NCBI GenBank assembly: GCA_031835245.1
Contig: JAVKOQ010000015.1
Location: forward strand, 62,001 to 126,000
Direction of reading: 5' to 3'
Source: Balamuthia mandrillaris
Lineage: Eukaryota; Discosea; Longamoebia; Balamuthiidae
DNA: 64,000 nt
A model generated the notes under the pieces. That model was not told where the DNA came from and did not search any database. It saw only the letters and a list, made by a program, of their open reading frames with translations. Made by a program: the position numbers and the translations under genes. Shown in pieces: positions 1 through 13,196 of this stretch. Within the stretch, counting starts at the first letter, position 1; every line of letters starts with the position of its first letter.

Positions 1-3000
1 TAAATGCGAATATTTTCAAAGTTAATAACGAGCCAAGCCTTGCTAGTAAATTTGGCATCTTTGGTCTGCACAGCAACAAAAACAAACCAAGCATTGAGTA
101 AAGCACAGCCTAAAGCGTTCAGATGAATGAAGATAACGAACCTGAACAGGGAATGCACAGGTGCCATAAACAGTAAGCTTCATAAAGAGCCGCATGTAAT
201 GCTCTTTGGCAGCTTGGCCAACAAAGCCCGTAGTCTCAAAAATAAAATCACCCATAACGGCTATCCACTCTTCACGCTTTAGCATCGGTCTCATGTGACT
301 TGGTAAATAATCTAGTATGTTATTTCTACATTGCAAGCAGTTACCAGTGATTAGTAAACAGAATCAGGAGGGAAGGGTTGTGAAAGAAACGTGAGATACG
401 AACACGTTCAGCTGCTTTGGGCCAAGTTTGATGTTACCAAGGAGAGCAGCAAAGCGGCAGCCTTCCTCAATGGTGATCGGAATTCTGCTGTGCAGCACGT
501 CGTCAATGCACTGATTCAATATCAAGTTGAATGCTGCGCTGTCCTGGATGAGGTCCTCTTCATTGAACTCGTCCAACCAAAGCTTTTTCTTGAGAGTAAA
601 GCACGGCCGCATTTCTGATTGTTCGTCAGTGATAAAGTGGTTTTTCTTCAATGTCTTCTTGGATTCCTTGTTGTAGCGTGGGTGTGTGGATTCTGCCTGC
701 GCCATCACATCGCACACTTTCACATCAGAGCAGATGGGATAACAACCTTTTTGACCAGAAAAGCGAGAGAGAGAAAGAGAGTTGGTTCAGTATAGAGTTG
801 TCTAGGTGGGCAGAGAAAAGAGGGTGTACCAGCAGTGCTGTTTGTGAAGAGGCCCCACCCCTCCAACATCTGTTGACTGAGGCCAAGCTTCGACGTAAAT
901 TCAAGCACAACATTGCCAACGAGGGCATGGCTAGTCGTGTGAATGGCCTTAACTGTGCCGTCGCTAAGCATGGCACGCAGTACAATAGGACTGCTATCCT
1001 CCATGGCCTTGACCTCGGGCGCGCTGGGAGCCCACTCCCTGTCTCCGTGTTGTCGGGTTTCTTTAAGGTTGTCCATTGCAAGCTCCGCGCTAATTAGCAT
1101 TTGAACACGTCATAATAGTGAGCTAACTGTCTATCTTCAAGCATACAATAAAACAAAAAAAGAAAAGAAAAGAAAATGATAAGTACAGAGTAGCAATTGG
1201 TGCAGCATCTTCCTTCTTCTCGTCCAAAAATTGTTCCAGATAAGGCATAAATGTGTCAGAGGGAGAAAAAATGCTAGTGCAGAGCGCCAGTAACTTCATT
1301 CCCTTCTTACAGCTTTCACTAATTAGAGGTGTGGGAGATGAACCATCAGTAATGCGGGAAGTTGACGGACACCCTCAAAGACTATAATAATGAGAATGTC
1401 AAACAACAACAGCAACAACACACGTACGTCCTAGGATTCTTTGTAGTTTGCTTGCATATCTGACAGTAGAGCTCGTCTTTGAGGGCATCTTCATCAAGGG
1501 CAGCTTGGATTATCTCTTGGATTATTTGCACCTTGGAGGATTTGCCTAGCGGAAAGTCATCCATTACCTTCATTACAGCTGATGACATTTTGATGCTCAG
1601 TCACTGATGCATAGTGGAGATTTGTTTCAAAGATGAGAATGGGAAAAAGTACATTGAAACATGGAAATGGCTATCTTGTTCAAGGAAGAGCTCTTGATTT
1701 CAGTGAGAGAATTTTTGATAGGACTCTGTTATGGAAGTGATGAGAGGTCTTTGTCATAGCAGAAGAAGAGCAAGAAGAATAAGTGTACCAAAGTTAGGCT
1801 AAGTTGGGATGATAGATCAACTCTAGCGGTTTTCTTGCGGAGAGTGCCAATGGACACCGTTTTTCGGAAGTGCAAGGCGGCCCAAGCAGCCATTGTATGT
1901 TGGCCTCCAGCACTTCCATAGCCAAAGCCACGGTCTTTCAGGATTTCCTTGGTGCCTGTATTATCATGGAGAGATTTAGGCCTAAACTAACAGTGAGCGG
2001 AGAAGAGGTGTGTACCAGGTTCATCAACATTGGAATTACCCCTGGAGCGAGGTTTACCAAGACTGCCGCGGAGGGTAGCTACACCACTTATCGCACCGGC
2101 ATCATCTTCCTTCTCCTTATCCTTAATCTCACCAGAGGTTCCTCTGAGAGTACTGGCGCTTCTGCTTTGTCTGATGGTCTCCGACATTGAATTAGAAGGA
2201 AGGGAAAGGTCCATTCCACTCAATGATTCAGGCAGCCAGCTTTCGCCGGACGAGGAGGCGCTCAAGTAGGACGATGTTTGCAACGGCGTTTTGAGGCTGC
2301 GACGCTGAAGAGTACGGCGTCCTCTGATCGTACCCTTGCGTGGATCAGGAGCCAATGAGGAGGGGCTGCCACTGCTACCGCCAGCACTGCTACCAGCACC
2401 CGCACTAAGAGGAATAGAGGGCAGCGTTCCTCGCCTCAATGTGGCCTTTGTATTCTGTTTGATGATAAGATCGGACTTGGGAGGTCCCAGTAATAATTGG
2501 ACCTTGTCTGATGGGAACTGGCCCTTCCGCCCTTCGCATTCACCAAGGAACCATCCATCTCCATATTTTTCTTTGACAATGATGATGTCGTCTTTGTCGA
2601 AGCTGAGAAGTTCTTCATCATCGACCTGCACAACAATTAAAGGGTCAGCAGTTCATAACAAACCCGGAATTCTAAATTTGTTTAACGATCGGGATGAAGG
2701 GAAACGCACATGATAGTCTTGTAAGGCCTTGGCGTACCTGGAGTTTTCTTTGAGGTACTTAGCATAGGCTAGCAGTGATAAACAGACATCATCTGGGACT
2801 GGGGTTTGCACTTCCAGATTTTTGGAAATTCCTTCGTCATAAAGACCAAGCAGGAGGCTTCCAGGTCTCCACGACCACTGAGATACTTGCAAGAAAGTAA
2901 AGTGTTTGATTTCTTCCTGCATATTTGACCGTGGAGATATAGGATACGGTTGATAACGTCATGGTCAACAATTATTGGACAAACTTGTTCTCACAAAATG

Positions 3001-6000
3001 CGCTGAACGTTAACGTACCTTTGCCTCCCTGTTAAACAAATACACGCCGTTGATATTCACGATAAGATCAAACTTTTCAGTGAGGCTGGGCCACATTACG
3101 GAGGGTTTGTGCATCACCGGAAACACGTTGCTGCCATAGTATTGAAGGCCACGGGCGGCTGCAAGAAAATCATTTTCACATTCTTCCTTGCTTTTGTTTT
3201 TGATGCGCTCCTGTTCAGCATTAATTGTGGCTTCCCATTCTTCTGGCGAGTGCTGAGAAACCATTTCTTTTGACAAAAGCAGCGGGCTTTAAGAGAAGAA
3301 TGTGAGCGTTATTCTTGTTCTCAATTGTTGTTCTTGTTCTTGTTTTTCTTCTTTGGAAAATGGGGTGGCAGGGAAGGAGAACTTACAGGAGCTGCTTCAC
3401 GTCTCGAGAGGAATCCCAGTTTCCAAACTCGTACTGCAACTTAAGGGCAGCAAACAGGTTGGCATCAGTTTCGTTGCACAAGAGGCGGCCAGATACAATG
3501 TCGCTGTGGGCCTGGTGCACTAGAAGCTTCCGTTCAACTGGATCTATGACTACTTCTTGTGGGTCCATGAACAGTTGCTTTTTCAACAAGAAGCGAAGAG
3601 CAATGTCCTGTCCCTTCAAGTTAAGGGACTTCTTTATGAGCTCATATTTTGCCAACGTGTCTGGTATAATAAGGATTCAGTCAAATAACTTACAAGTGCG
3701 GTGAAAAAACAAAAACTAATTTGGCAGCCTACCCGCCAATCGGTCGGATTCACCAAGGCCACGGCACACGCCATTGAGGGTTACATAGATGGCCCAGCCA
3801 TAGGGGTCTCTAAGGTTTATTTTGTGACAGAATTCAGCTTTAGCCTCAGCCACAGTAGTGGCTGAGTCAATGTTCAAAGCCTTTACGGTTCCATCCAATG
3901 TTTGAAAACGGCACACTATTGGTTCCAATCGTCGTAGAGACTGCAAATGCAACAATTAGTGGAAAAAAATGGCGCGTATCCATGACAAGATTACATACCA
4001 CTAGCTCTGTTTCAGAAGGAACCATAGCCCGGTTGCCCACATGGTAAGTGTGGCGCAGGTTGGCGAATGCAAAGTCTACCAACTGCTTTTCGTCTCCTGC
4101 TTTTGTGCCTTCAGAAGTTCTTTACAAGGCAGATTTGAAATCAGGAAATTAAGATCAAACAGGTGAGGGAGATTGAAGGCAAGCCACTTACCTGTCAAAT
4201 ACATAAGCACAGAAATATTTCTCAAGACTCTCAGTTGGTTTGAATGAACAACAACAAAATATGATGAGGTGCCATATGTTTCGAAGTAATAACTTCTTGT
4301 CATTCTCTAGGGTCATTCTGAGCAATTGGCAATAGATTTCATCCCTCAATACAGGTTCGGATAAGCCTGCGGCACAACCAGGACAAATCCCGTGAGAGTG
4401 AGGACACGAAGAGGCAGCAAGAGAGCGAGCGAAAGTAGGAGGATGTCCATTACCTTTACGAATAATGTATTTAGCAGCGCTAGTTTGTTCTTTCTCCATC
4501 CACACCAAAATCTTTGCAGATATTTCAGCGGCGATCTTAGTATGGGGTTCTGCCTCGCGCAATAAAGGACCAGCAAGAGGCTTGAGAGACCAGCGAAGGA
4601 GGCCAGCTATCGTGGTGGCTTTCTTCTTAAGCTTGCCCGAAACTTGTTCTTGCCAATGCTTGGCTGCGTATTCCTTGAGCGGGTAGAGATGAACCTCTTC
4701 AGGGGTCATTATGGTGGGCAGTTGTGTTCTAAAGAGCACATAAAAGTATGAGTAATAAGAGATACACAAAATAGATGGAAGGATGAAAACCTAAAGTCGA
4801 TATAGGAAGAAACGCCTTTCCTGGGACTAGCGATTTGCTCAAACAGTTCCTCATTACGTCGGGCTTGCAGGGAAGACTCGGCGCGCCCTCTGGGAGACCG
4901 GTCCGGCAGTGGCGGAGCAGGAGCACCTCGGGCTGATGGCAGACTAGAAGTCATTATGGAGGGCATAGGGGGAGGAGGAATCGATCTGGCTGATGGCATA
5001 GCGCGTAGTTCTGCCGCGTCGTCACCCCCGGCTTCAAAGGGAATGGGAGGAGGTGGCAGATCAGGTGGCGGAGGAAGTGCATCAAATGGAGGGGGTGGAA
5101 GAGCAAAGGCTTCATTAAGTACTCCTACATGTGTGCAAGCAAAAAACCCCCATCATGACAAGTGAAACAAATGGACACAACAAAAATAAAGAGTGAGAAA
5201 CTGATTAATCCTGCTGCAGGGAGGGATGGGGCGTGAACTTTACCAATTGTAGTGTCAGCATAGTCGTTGAGTGCATCTCCACCATACATGTCGAGTTCGT
5301 TGCCCAGACCACTTTCCTCGATTTCTTCCCGATGACGAAGGGCTTCTCTTTCCTTTCTCTCTTGCTCCTCCTTTCGTCTGTTTTCTTCTTCTCTTTCTCG
5401 CTTGCGCCGCTCTTCTCTTTCCCATTCCTCTCGCTCTCTTCGCAACCGTTCCTGCTCCTCTGCCTCCAGGCGTTTCTTTTCCTCCTCCTTAGCTCTTGCT
5501 ATCTCTCTTCTTCTTCTTTCCGCTTCTTCCTTCTGTGCTCTTAGCTTGCTTAGAAGATTAACAGCGATCTTCCTGCGAGCAAACTTTTGCAATAGCGCTG
5601 TAGCCAACTTCTTAGCCTTGAAGTCGTCCTGTCTGCGCTTCATGCGAGCCACAGCCTGCAGGATGGCAGTGGCCTCCCAGCGTTGAGTGTAAGCTCGTTT
5701 GGTGAACCACATGAGAGTAGCCTGTTGCACTAGGAGGGCTACTCGACGTTTTTGTAAGAAGATTTTCCTGTAATGATAGCGCCTCCAAATGGACTGCATA
5801 GCCACTGCAAATTTGTAGAGTTTGGCAGCTCTAGCATCCTCCAACAAGCTCCACTGTCCATCTCGCAGGAAAATCTTGGTCTTGCCAAGCTGATGGATTA
5901 AAAATCACAAAAGTGAGTAAACTCACAATATGAATGTGGAAATACGAAATTACTTACCTGTACTTCAGAAGAGCTAACAATCCCTTCCTTCACGGCTACC

Positions 6001-9000
6001 TTTAGGATGCAGTCGCACCCGCTTCGGTAGTCACCGCTTGGAGCATGTGGAGCCAATACTCGAAATTTGTTGAAAAAGGCCTCGAAAGATTGGCGAACTG
6101 GAAAGCCCAATTGCCTGATGCGGATGGTTTCCATCATACCGGCGTAGCGTAGCTGCGCAAGCACCAGGTCCCTGTCGAATGAGTGAGGAGCTTTCATCGC
6201 ATTCGGCTTTAGGCATCGAACATAGTGTGGAGCCGTGGAAGACAACGTGTCCACAAGCTGCTTCAATTGCTCCTGATGGATGAGAAGATGAAGATGATGT
6301 CGTTTAGAGTTTATCATACATTATGTCGCACAGCACCATGATGAGAATGAGTACCCTGAACTGGTTGCCAACGGTAGGTGGCTTCTTGCCACCAATATCA
6401 ACCTTTTCTGGGAAGAGAGAGCGAATGAAGGGACACGAACTAGTCTGAATCCCTTCCAGAACGTCACTTCCCAGCGTGTCCCTATTTTTTTCCAAGAATC
6501 CTGTTGTCTCATATGATACCTAACACGTATACAAAGCCATAGGCGGATTGGTGAGCGATATAAAGACAACGACAGAGCGTAGAATAACGAACATCTCCAG
6601 CATAATGCTTCACAATAAAATTGTTTCCTCTGCGTTTTGGCATAATGTAATGTTCGTGTTTTTCATGGTTTTTGTGCAACTTCATCAATAAGGATTCGTC
6701 TGAAGCCTTCGGAAAACGAGATTCTTCGTCGAGCAGAGAGAGAATCCCAAGTGGTTTCTAAAGTGGAGTTAGAAAAGCAAATATCGGCAGCAACCAACCA
6801 ATGCAGCAAACCTTTTCGATCAAGTCAATACACTCAGCATTGTCCTTGAATTGAATGTTTGACCAGTTTATGCCTTCTTCATTATACTCTGCCTGTTCCA
6901 GCTTGAATATGTGCTGGTTGAAGTGTTGCTGCAGCTTTTCATTTGCATAGTTAATGTTGAACTGTTCAAAACTGTTGACCTATAAACAAATGGAGGGTGA
7001 GTAACGTTTACAGCAACAATAGTAGCGCGAGGTTACCTTGAAGTTCTCGAAACCAAAAATATCAAGTACTCCAATAAAATTGGTAGCTTTAGTTTGGCTT
7101 GAGCTACCAGATATGGACTCGTTAATTCGAGCGATAAGCCAGTTGAACAGGCGATCATATAAAGCTTTGGCAAGGGCATCTCGAGTGTCCGCTGCCTGTT
7201 TATCAAAGTGAAGGTGGGAGGGTTGGAGTAAGCTGAAGAGAACAAGTGAATCGTTGTCAGTATTACCTGTTGTCCGTTTAAAGGGACTTTGAAAGCCTCC
7301 TTTGCGATAATGTTCGTTCGAATGAGGAGTGCGTTCTTCAGATTTTGAGGTGTGCAGTGCAGAAACTCAGCAGCGTATTGTACCGCTGTATGTAGAGTGT
7401 AAATAACAAGCAGTGGAACAAACATCAGATGGTGCCGAGCAGTAAAACGCACCTTCCTCGTTGGTGATCACGGTGTGGTTGTCCTTATTACCAAAGGTAA
7501 TATTGCCAAGATGGAGGATCGCTGCAACCACTTTGAAAACGTTATGCAGGTCATTCATCCCAAGCACTCGCATAGCAGACTGTGAGTGAGGGAGAGGGAG
7601 AAGAGAGAGGGAGAGAGAGAGAGAGAGAGAGAGAAGAAGAAGAAGACTAGGTCAGCACGGTTTCTGTAAAGACAAGGCGTTTGACTAGGAGCAGAGATAA
7701 ACGAAAACAAACTTTAATGCGCTCCCAGTCCTCCTTCTCATCTTTTTCAGGCAAGCGGTAACAGTTACTCTGGTTGGTGTAGTGGTAGTCAATGGGGGCC
7801 TTTAGGTGGTAACGCTCTGTGGATTGTTCAACGTGCAGCCAATGTGAGAGAGGAAGAGTCAGCCAATATAAACAAAAGCGAGTAGGCGAACTCCCTCTGT
7901 TTTAACGTACGGAGCTCTTCTGGGCTAGCGCCGGACAACATGCAGTAGAATATGTGATAGTTCCTCTCTCCTTCTGCCTGATAGACCAACCGTGACTATA
8001 GAGACAAAGCGAGGTAAGAACACAAAGACAAAAAGAAGAAAACACAAAGCAAGGTGGAGTTCCCACCTTTTCCAGCAGATCTGGTTATCACAAGGAGAGT
8101 CAGCTCAACGTGCCAAAAAGAGAGCAGAGAGCAGAGGGTTTAAAGAAAAAAGACTAAACGTACAGTTTATGATACGTGCTCCACAGATGGAACTACCACT
8201 GCGGTCAAAATGGATCTCGATATATTTACCCTACGACCGCGGAGAGGTGTGAAGAGGCGTCGATCAGACTCGCGGGGAGAAGGGAAAGAGAACAGAGAGC
8301 AGAAAAGAGAGAGCAGAGAAGAGAGAGCAGGAGAGAGAAGGCATACAAAGCGGCTGGAGTTGTTGTTTCGCACAGTAGCGGCATTTCCAAAAGCTTCCAA
8401 GACAGGGTTGGCCTCCAAGATCTTCTCTTCCACTTCGGAGTGCTTATTGGTCCTTTGGGCCAAGAACTGCAGGATCAGCTGTTGTTTTGAGTTTTATTTT
8501 AGTTTTTTTTTAAAATAAAATAAAATTTGAACTAGCAGCGACGTTGGTCTCGGGAGGGGAGGCGAGAGAGTGAGGGCCTTACCTTGGTGGCCTCTGTTTT
8601 TCCAGCACCAGACTCACCACTGCGTCACCCCCAAGTGTTTGCAAAGGGACGAAGAAGAAAGAAGAAGGCAGGGGCAGCCCAAGGGCCAACAAAAAAAGTT
8701 AAGAAAACCCAATGTGAGAGAGAGAGAGAGAGAGAGAGCAGAAAGCGACCAGACCTGATAATGACGGACTGGTTGCAGTGGTCGTTTACGAGGCTGTTGT
8801 AGGCGGCGTCCGCAATGGCAAAGATGTGAGGGGGCAACGCTCCGAGACGATGCCCAAAGTAGGACTTTACTATTTGTTTGGAATAGATGGGGAGTCGCTG
8901 GTAGGGGTTCACCGATACCAAGATGTTGCCCGTATAAGTCTGGATAGAAGAGAGAGAGAGAAAGAGAGAAAGAGAAAGAATACATTAGATCCTTATGAAA

Positions 9001-9166
9001 AATATAACAACGAAGCATAGCTGCTTACGTATATCAAATCTTTGTGGTAGCGCATCTCAAGGTTAAGAAGCAGACCCTCCTCCGAGAGCTTGTTGAGAGA
9101 TATCATGTCCTCGACCCCTCCCTCGGGCACGCCGAGGGAGTCGGCATCAAAGGTATTTTCCTCCAT
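1..9166 (-). CDS. Class VII unconventional myosin (motor, IQ, SAH, MyTH4-FERM-SH3-MyTH4-FERM), C-terminus beyond window
   Basis: Actin motor probably driving filopodia or adhesion, as class VII myosins do. The start ATG at 9166 opens exon 1 (9029-9166, donor GTAAGC). Motor signatures appear in order: P-loop GESGAGKT (8595-8618), switch I NNNSSRF (near 8350), switch [10 protein letters not shown] (near 7035-7060), and the SH1-helix part of the converter near 6000-6270. IQ-like repeats follow (5700-5880), then a highly charged E/R/K stretch (about 5310-5560) typical of a single alpha helix, then a polyproline linker (4930-5125). The tail reads MyTH4 (4190-4730), FERM (2715-4150), SH3 (2490-2630, ending in a Gly/Ser-rich linker), a second MyTH4 (about 1200-1950) and a second FERM (1-1100, incomplete). 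About 20 introns were inferred; one of 87 nt (4367-4453) is open in frame. This is the domain order of myosin VIIa and Dictyostelium MyoI. The second MyTH4 is the least certain part of the exon model. Confidence 0.93.
8583..8624 (-). other. Exon encoding the myosin P-loop
   Basis: This tiny exon of about 42 nt carries [12 protein letters not shown]. It is bounded by an acceptor ending GACGCAG and the donor GTAAGG, and simple GA-rich intron sequence separates it from both neighbours. Automatic gene finders could easily skip it, which would make the motor look ATPase-dead. The residues are canonical, so the motor should bind ATP. Confidence 0.85.
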
Positions 9167-9807
9167 GTTGCCCGGAGAAAAACGCCCAGCTTAGACCTCT
9201 CTCGGCCTATCCTTGGCGGTTCCGCGGGGTTCGGAGCGCTCTGGTCTCTACTCCCTGGGTTTTTTTTTGAACAAAGAGGGGGAATTGGGGCGAGAGGTTC
9301 TTCCGAGCTAAACCTGGCGCGGGAGCTGTTTCTCCTGGGCCACTCCCTGGGTTTTTTGTGTGCGTGCGTGCGTGTCCTGTGGGGAGGCCAGAGACACCAG
9401 CAGCCGACGTTGAGTCACCAACAGACGCAGAGCCCCGCCGTTACCTTTTTTGGTCGCACCCTAATTTTTTTGGTTTTGGTTTTCTCCCTCTCCTCTTCCC
9501 CTCCCTTGCCCCTGTGCCCAGCCCCCCCCCCTTCCCTCCTTTTGGCCGTTTGGGCTCCCTGTCATCCCCAAGCAATGCGCCAGAGCCGGGAAGGCCCACC
9601 CGGCTTCATGTGGGTATCACTCTCAATCTCTGGAGTGGGAACGTGGTGGGATCAGCTGCCAATGTCGCTGCTGGTGTCTCCACACCACTTGCTTGATTTG
9701 TTGTTGTTTTTTTTTGCTTTTCGTTTTCATGTCTTTATTAGTTTTTGGTCTTTTTTTTGGGGGCTTCCCCTCTTGTTCCATCCATTGAACAGCTTGTCCC
9801 TTCTCTC

Positions 9808-9843
<36 letters not shown>

Positions 9844-10275
9844 CTCACTTTCTACAAGCATACCACCAGAATTATAAAAGAAAACAAACACGCAAGCACA
9901 AGCAAGCAACACATAAACCTTTATTTTTTTTTAAAAAAAAAAAAGAAACAAACTACAAACACACATAAAACAAAAAAACAAAAAACATAAACGTAAACAG
10001 AAAAAAAAAAAACAGAAAGACAAAACAAAAAACATAAAATATAAAAACAAAAACAAAAACAAAGCGCAGAGGAGGAGGCTGCCACCACCACGCATTGGCA
10101 CATAAAATTGTATAAAAGAGGAGGAGAAGGAGAGGGATAATACATTTAGTGTCTGCACTTGCAAGCAAGTGGCCTCAAACTCGCAGCCCAGCAAACAGCG
10201 ACAGTCATTGTGGTTGGCGAAGGTGCTGGGGGGTGGGAAAGAGTTCCTTCAACAAGCGGGCCTGGTGGGAGAGAG
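9167..10275. other. Intergenic region between divergent myosin and PHD/FHA genes
   Basis: About 1.1 kb separates two divergent genes. It holds C- and T-rich blocks near 9450-9540, a (CT)n microsatellite at about 9813-9841, and an A-rich stretch (9915-10070). Open frames here are low complexity and I support none as a gene. If the downstream gene starts at the earlier in-frame ATG (10159) rather than 10276, the gap is shorter. No recognisable transposon or RNA gene was seen. Confidence 0.6.
9813..9841. repeat. (CT)n microsatellite in intergenic DNA
   Basis: About 14 uninterrupted CT dinucleotides lie upstream of both divergent genes. Unlike most CT runs in this window it does not lie in a predicted intron, so it may be promoter or 5' leader sequence of the PHD/FHA gene. 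Confidence 0.8.
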
Positions 10276-13160
10276 ATGAGCAACGGAGCTGCTGCGCGGA
10301 GGAAATCCAACAGACTCCTACGAAAGAGCACCTTCTTGGGTGATGACTACGCGGTGGAAAGCCCTTTTAACCCCTCTCGCTCGCGTTCACGTTCCGCTAC
10401 ACCGCCCTCTTCAGAGGAAGCCGCAGAGCACACTCCTCACGCATTGAAAGCTGCCTTGGCCGCGCCCACGCCCGCTGTCACCAAGCAGCAGCAGCACCAC
10501 AGAGAACTACAGCCCCTTGCAGAAAGAGAGATGATGGAGGACGAAAACCAGGAATCACGCCAACTGGACCAGGACACCAAGAGTGAGGTTGAGCTCAGCG
10601 CCCTTTTCTTGCTGTTTCTCTAGTAGACTAACTTTTTTTTCTCATCCGACCAATCAAAGGTGGATTATTCAGTTTTGAATCACGATCTTTGTGATGCTTG
10701 TCGCGAAGGTGGAGAGCTGCTGTGTTGCGATGAGTGCCCCTGTTCCTTTCATTTGGAGTGCCTCAACCCCCCGCTGGAAGCAGTGCCTGCAGGCGACTGG
10801 TACTGCAATGCATGTGAATCACAAAAGAATCCTGTAGGCCACATTCTCCTCTCCTTCTCAAACCTCACACTACCCTTAACTCTATTTCTTCCTTTGCACA
10901 TCTGGGTAGCCGCCATCTGTGCCCCTTGCTCACACATCCTTTGGCAAGCTTATGCAACGCATCCACTACGCAAACCCGACATGCTTCTCTCTTCCTCAAG
11001 AGATACTCCTTTCTGTTACTGGTCTGATATTACCTCTCATCTTTACATTCTTTGCTTTTTTAGTTTGCCCTCATATTCATCTTTCTTTGCTGTTTACTGA
11101 CGCAATTCTCTTATCTCTTGTTATACAAAAGAATGCTATGAGCGTCCTCTAATGAATGGGCTTAGTGTTGACAACTACTCCGGTACAATAGGATTCAGGG
11201 GACGACGGCGAAAGGTACGTAGACGCAGCTTCTATTTGTTGTTGTAGCTCGAGCAATGGGCTAATCTAGCTGCTTTTCTCAAATGAGAAGAAACATGACG
11301 ATTTTTGTTATTTATGTGGGGTAGAATCCCAATATGGTGATGCAGATGAAGATTTGGTGCGGTGCCACCGCTGTTCTCATTCGTATCACCTTTGGTGTCT
11401 GGATCCTCCGTTATTATCCCATCCTCCGAATCACCTTGAGTGGATATGTCCAGTACACCTTAACAAGACCCAGGATATGGTACATTCTCAATTCACCATT
11501 TTACGTTAGTTGCATTTGCCTTTTGTAACCGTTTCCCAACTTTATCGCCCTTTCTAGTGTAACCAAAAGAGAAGAGGAATCAAATATTTACTACCAGACG
11601 AAACTTTCCGTTTAGATTTTTCAGAAGTAACTACTTCTTTGTCCCCATATTTTATTTGCGGTAAGTTACTAACTGGATATTGTGCTCTAAGAAATCGAGG
11701 AAACAACATCTGCATACTACCATCCAACAAATAGTACAAAATGACCTTGTTACTAAAGCAGAACAAAAGGAGGTGCGCTCCCTCTTACCCCTTTTCATCG
11801 TTCTCATCACCGTAAGCCCATCTTTGCTGACGTTTTTCTTTATTGTTTCGGGCTTTCTCAGTGGCTGCAAGATCTATTACATTTCGAAACTGAACTGAAG
11901 CGGCAAGTGCTAGAGCTGTTACACGAGGAAGAAGATCGCCCCGAGTCTGCAGAGCAGTTGCAAATCCTTTCTTTGGTTGGCGAAAACGAGCTGGACCTAA
12001 TCCAAAATGACCCTGCTTTCTGTCCCGAAGATGATGACAGAGCGAAGGAGGACGAGCCACCAATGGCCCGGCACACCCCCTCGGGGACAGCCCGTGTTTC
12101 TCTCATGCCAAAGCATAGCCCTAGGGCCATTTATTCGTTTATTCAGTTTTTAGGCATGAAGCAACTCATGCAATGGAATCAAGATTTAGGACAAAGTGGA
12201 GAGATCCCTCTTGCCTTCCGCGATACCTTGCAGGAGTATCGGGACCAGGGGTGGCAGAGAAAAGCAGAGCTGTACCTTCCTCTAGTCAAGTTGTTGAAAG
12301 ACTTGCACGATGAGCTGAAAGATGATACGTTGAACGAGAAGAAGAAAAAGCAGCAGCAGAAGAAGAAGAAGAGAGAGGAAGCGAAAACACTTCCCACCCA
12401 GCCGGACCTTTTGCATAACATTCTGGCTCCGCTTGATCAAACCAATTCGGACAAGGCTGTGTCTACACAGCATGTACTAGTCGATGACAAAACACGGCGG
12501 CAATCCCGAAAGACCAACCTTCATGAACAGACTGCAGAAGAAGCACAAACAGAGATAACAAGATGTACCTCAGCAAGCACGGGAAACAACGCAGCAACTA
12601 GCTCTACCAATGAGGCAGCTACAACTACTAACAACCAAGCTCTGCCCGAAGCGAAGCCAACCACCAACACCCGCAAGCGAAAAGGCCATCAGGATGCAAC
12701 GAACCAAGAGGGTCATGAGCCAACAACTGTGGCAGGACCCCACCACAAACGAACCAAGACAACATCTGGAACAGCAGCTGCCCCAGTCAAGAAAACCACT
12801 CTCAGAAAGACAACTGGTGCCTCCCAATCGACACAAGCCAGTCCCTCGACGTCATCATCTCCTGTCACTAACCTGCTTACACCCCCCACCACCACAAACA
12901 TCAAGCTAACACCCAACAATTCCCCTACCTCGAACCACACTTCCACACCTGCAAGTCTATCCGCTCAGCATTTGGACGGACAAGTAGCAAGTAGTAGCGA
13001 TAATCAACAAACCACTCCTCACACTCCTACACCCACTCTTCCTACTGCCCTTTCCCGCTCGCCACAAACTCCCAGAAGAGGACCCTATGGTGCCATTGAA
13101 TTTCAGTCTCAAACTCACGCAGGTGGGTTTCTTCATTTTGTGATCTTCGCTTGCCCCATG

Positions 13161-13196
<36 letters not shown>

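Noticed and set aside
9044-9877. Plus-strand open frame of about 277 codons
   Set aside because: It is antisense to myosin exon 1 and then continues into C/T-rich intergenic DNA with a Leu-Ser microsatellite; no domain is seen.
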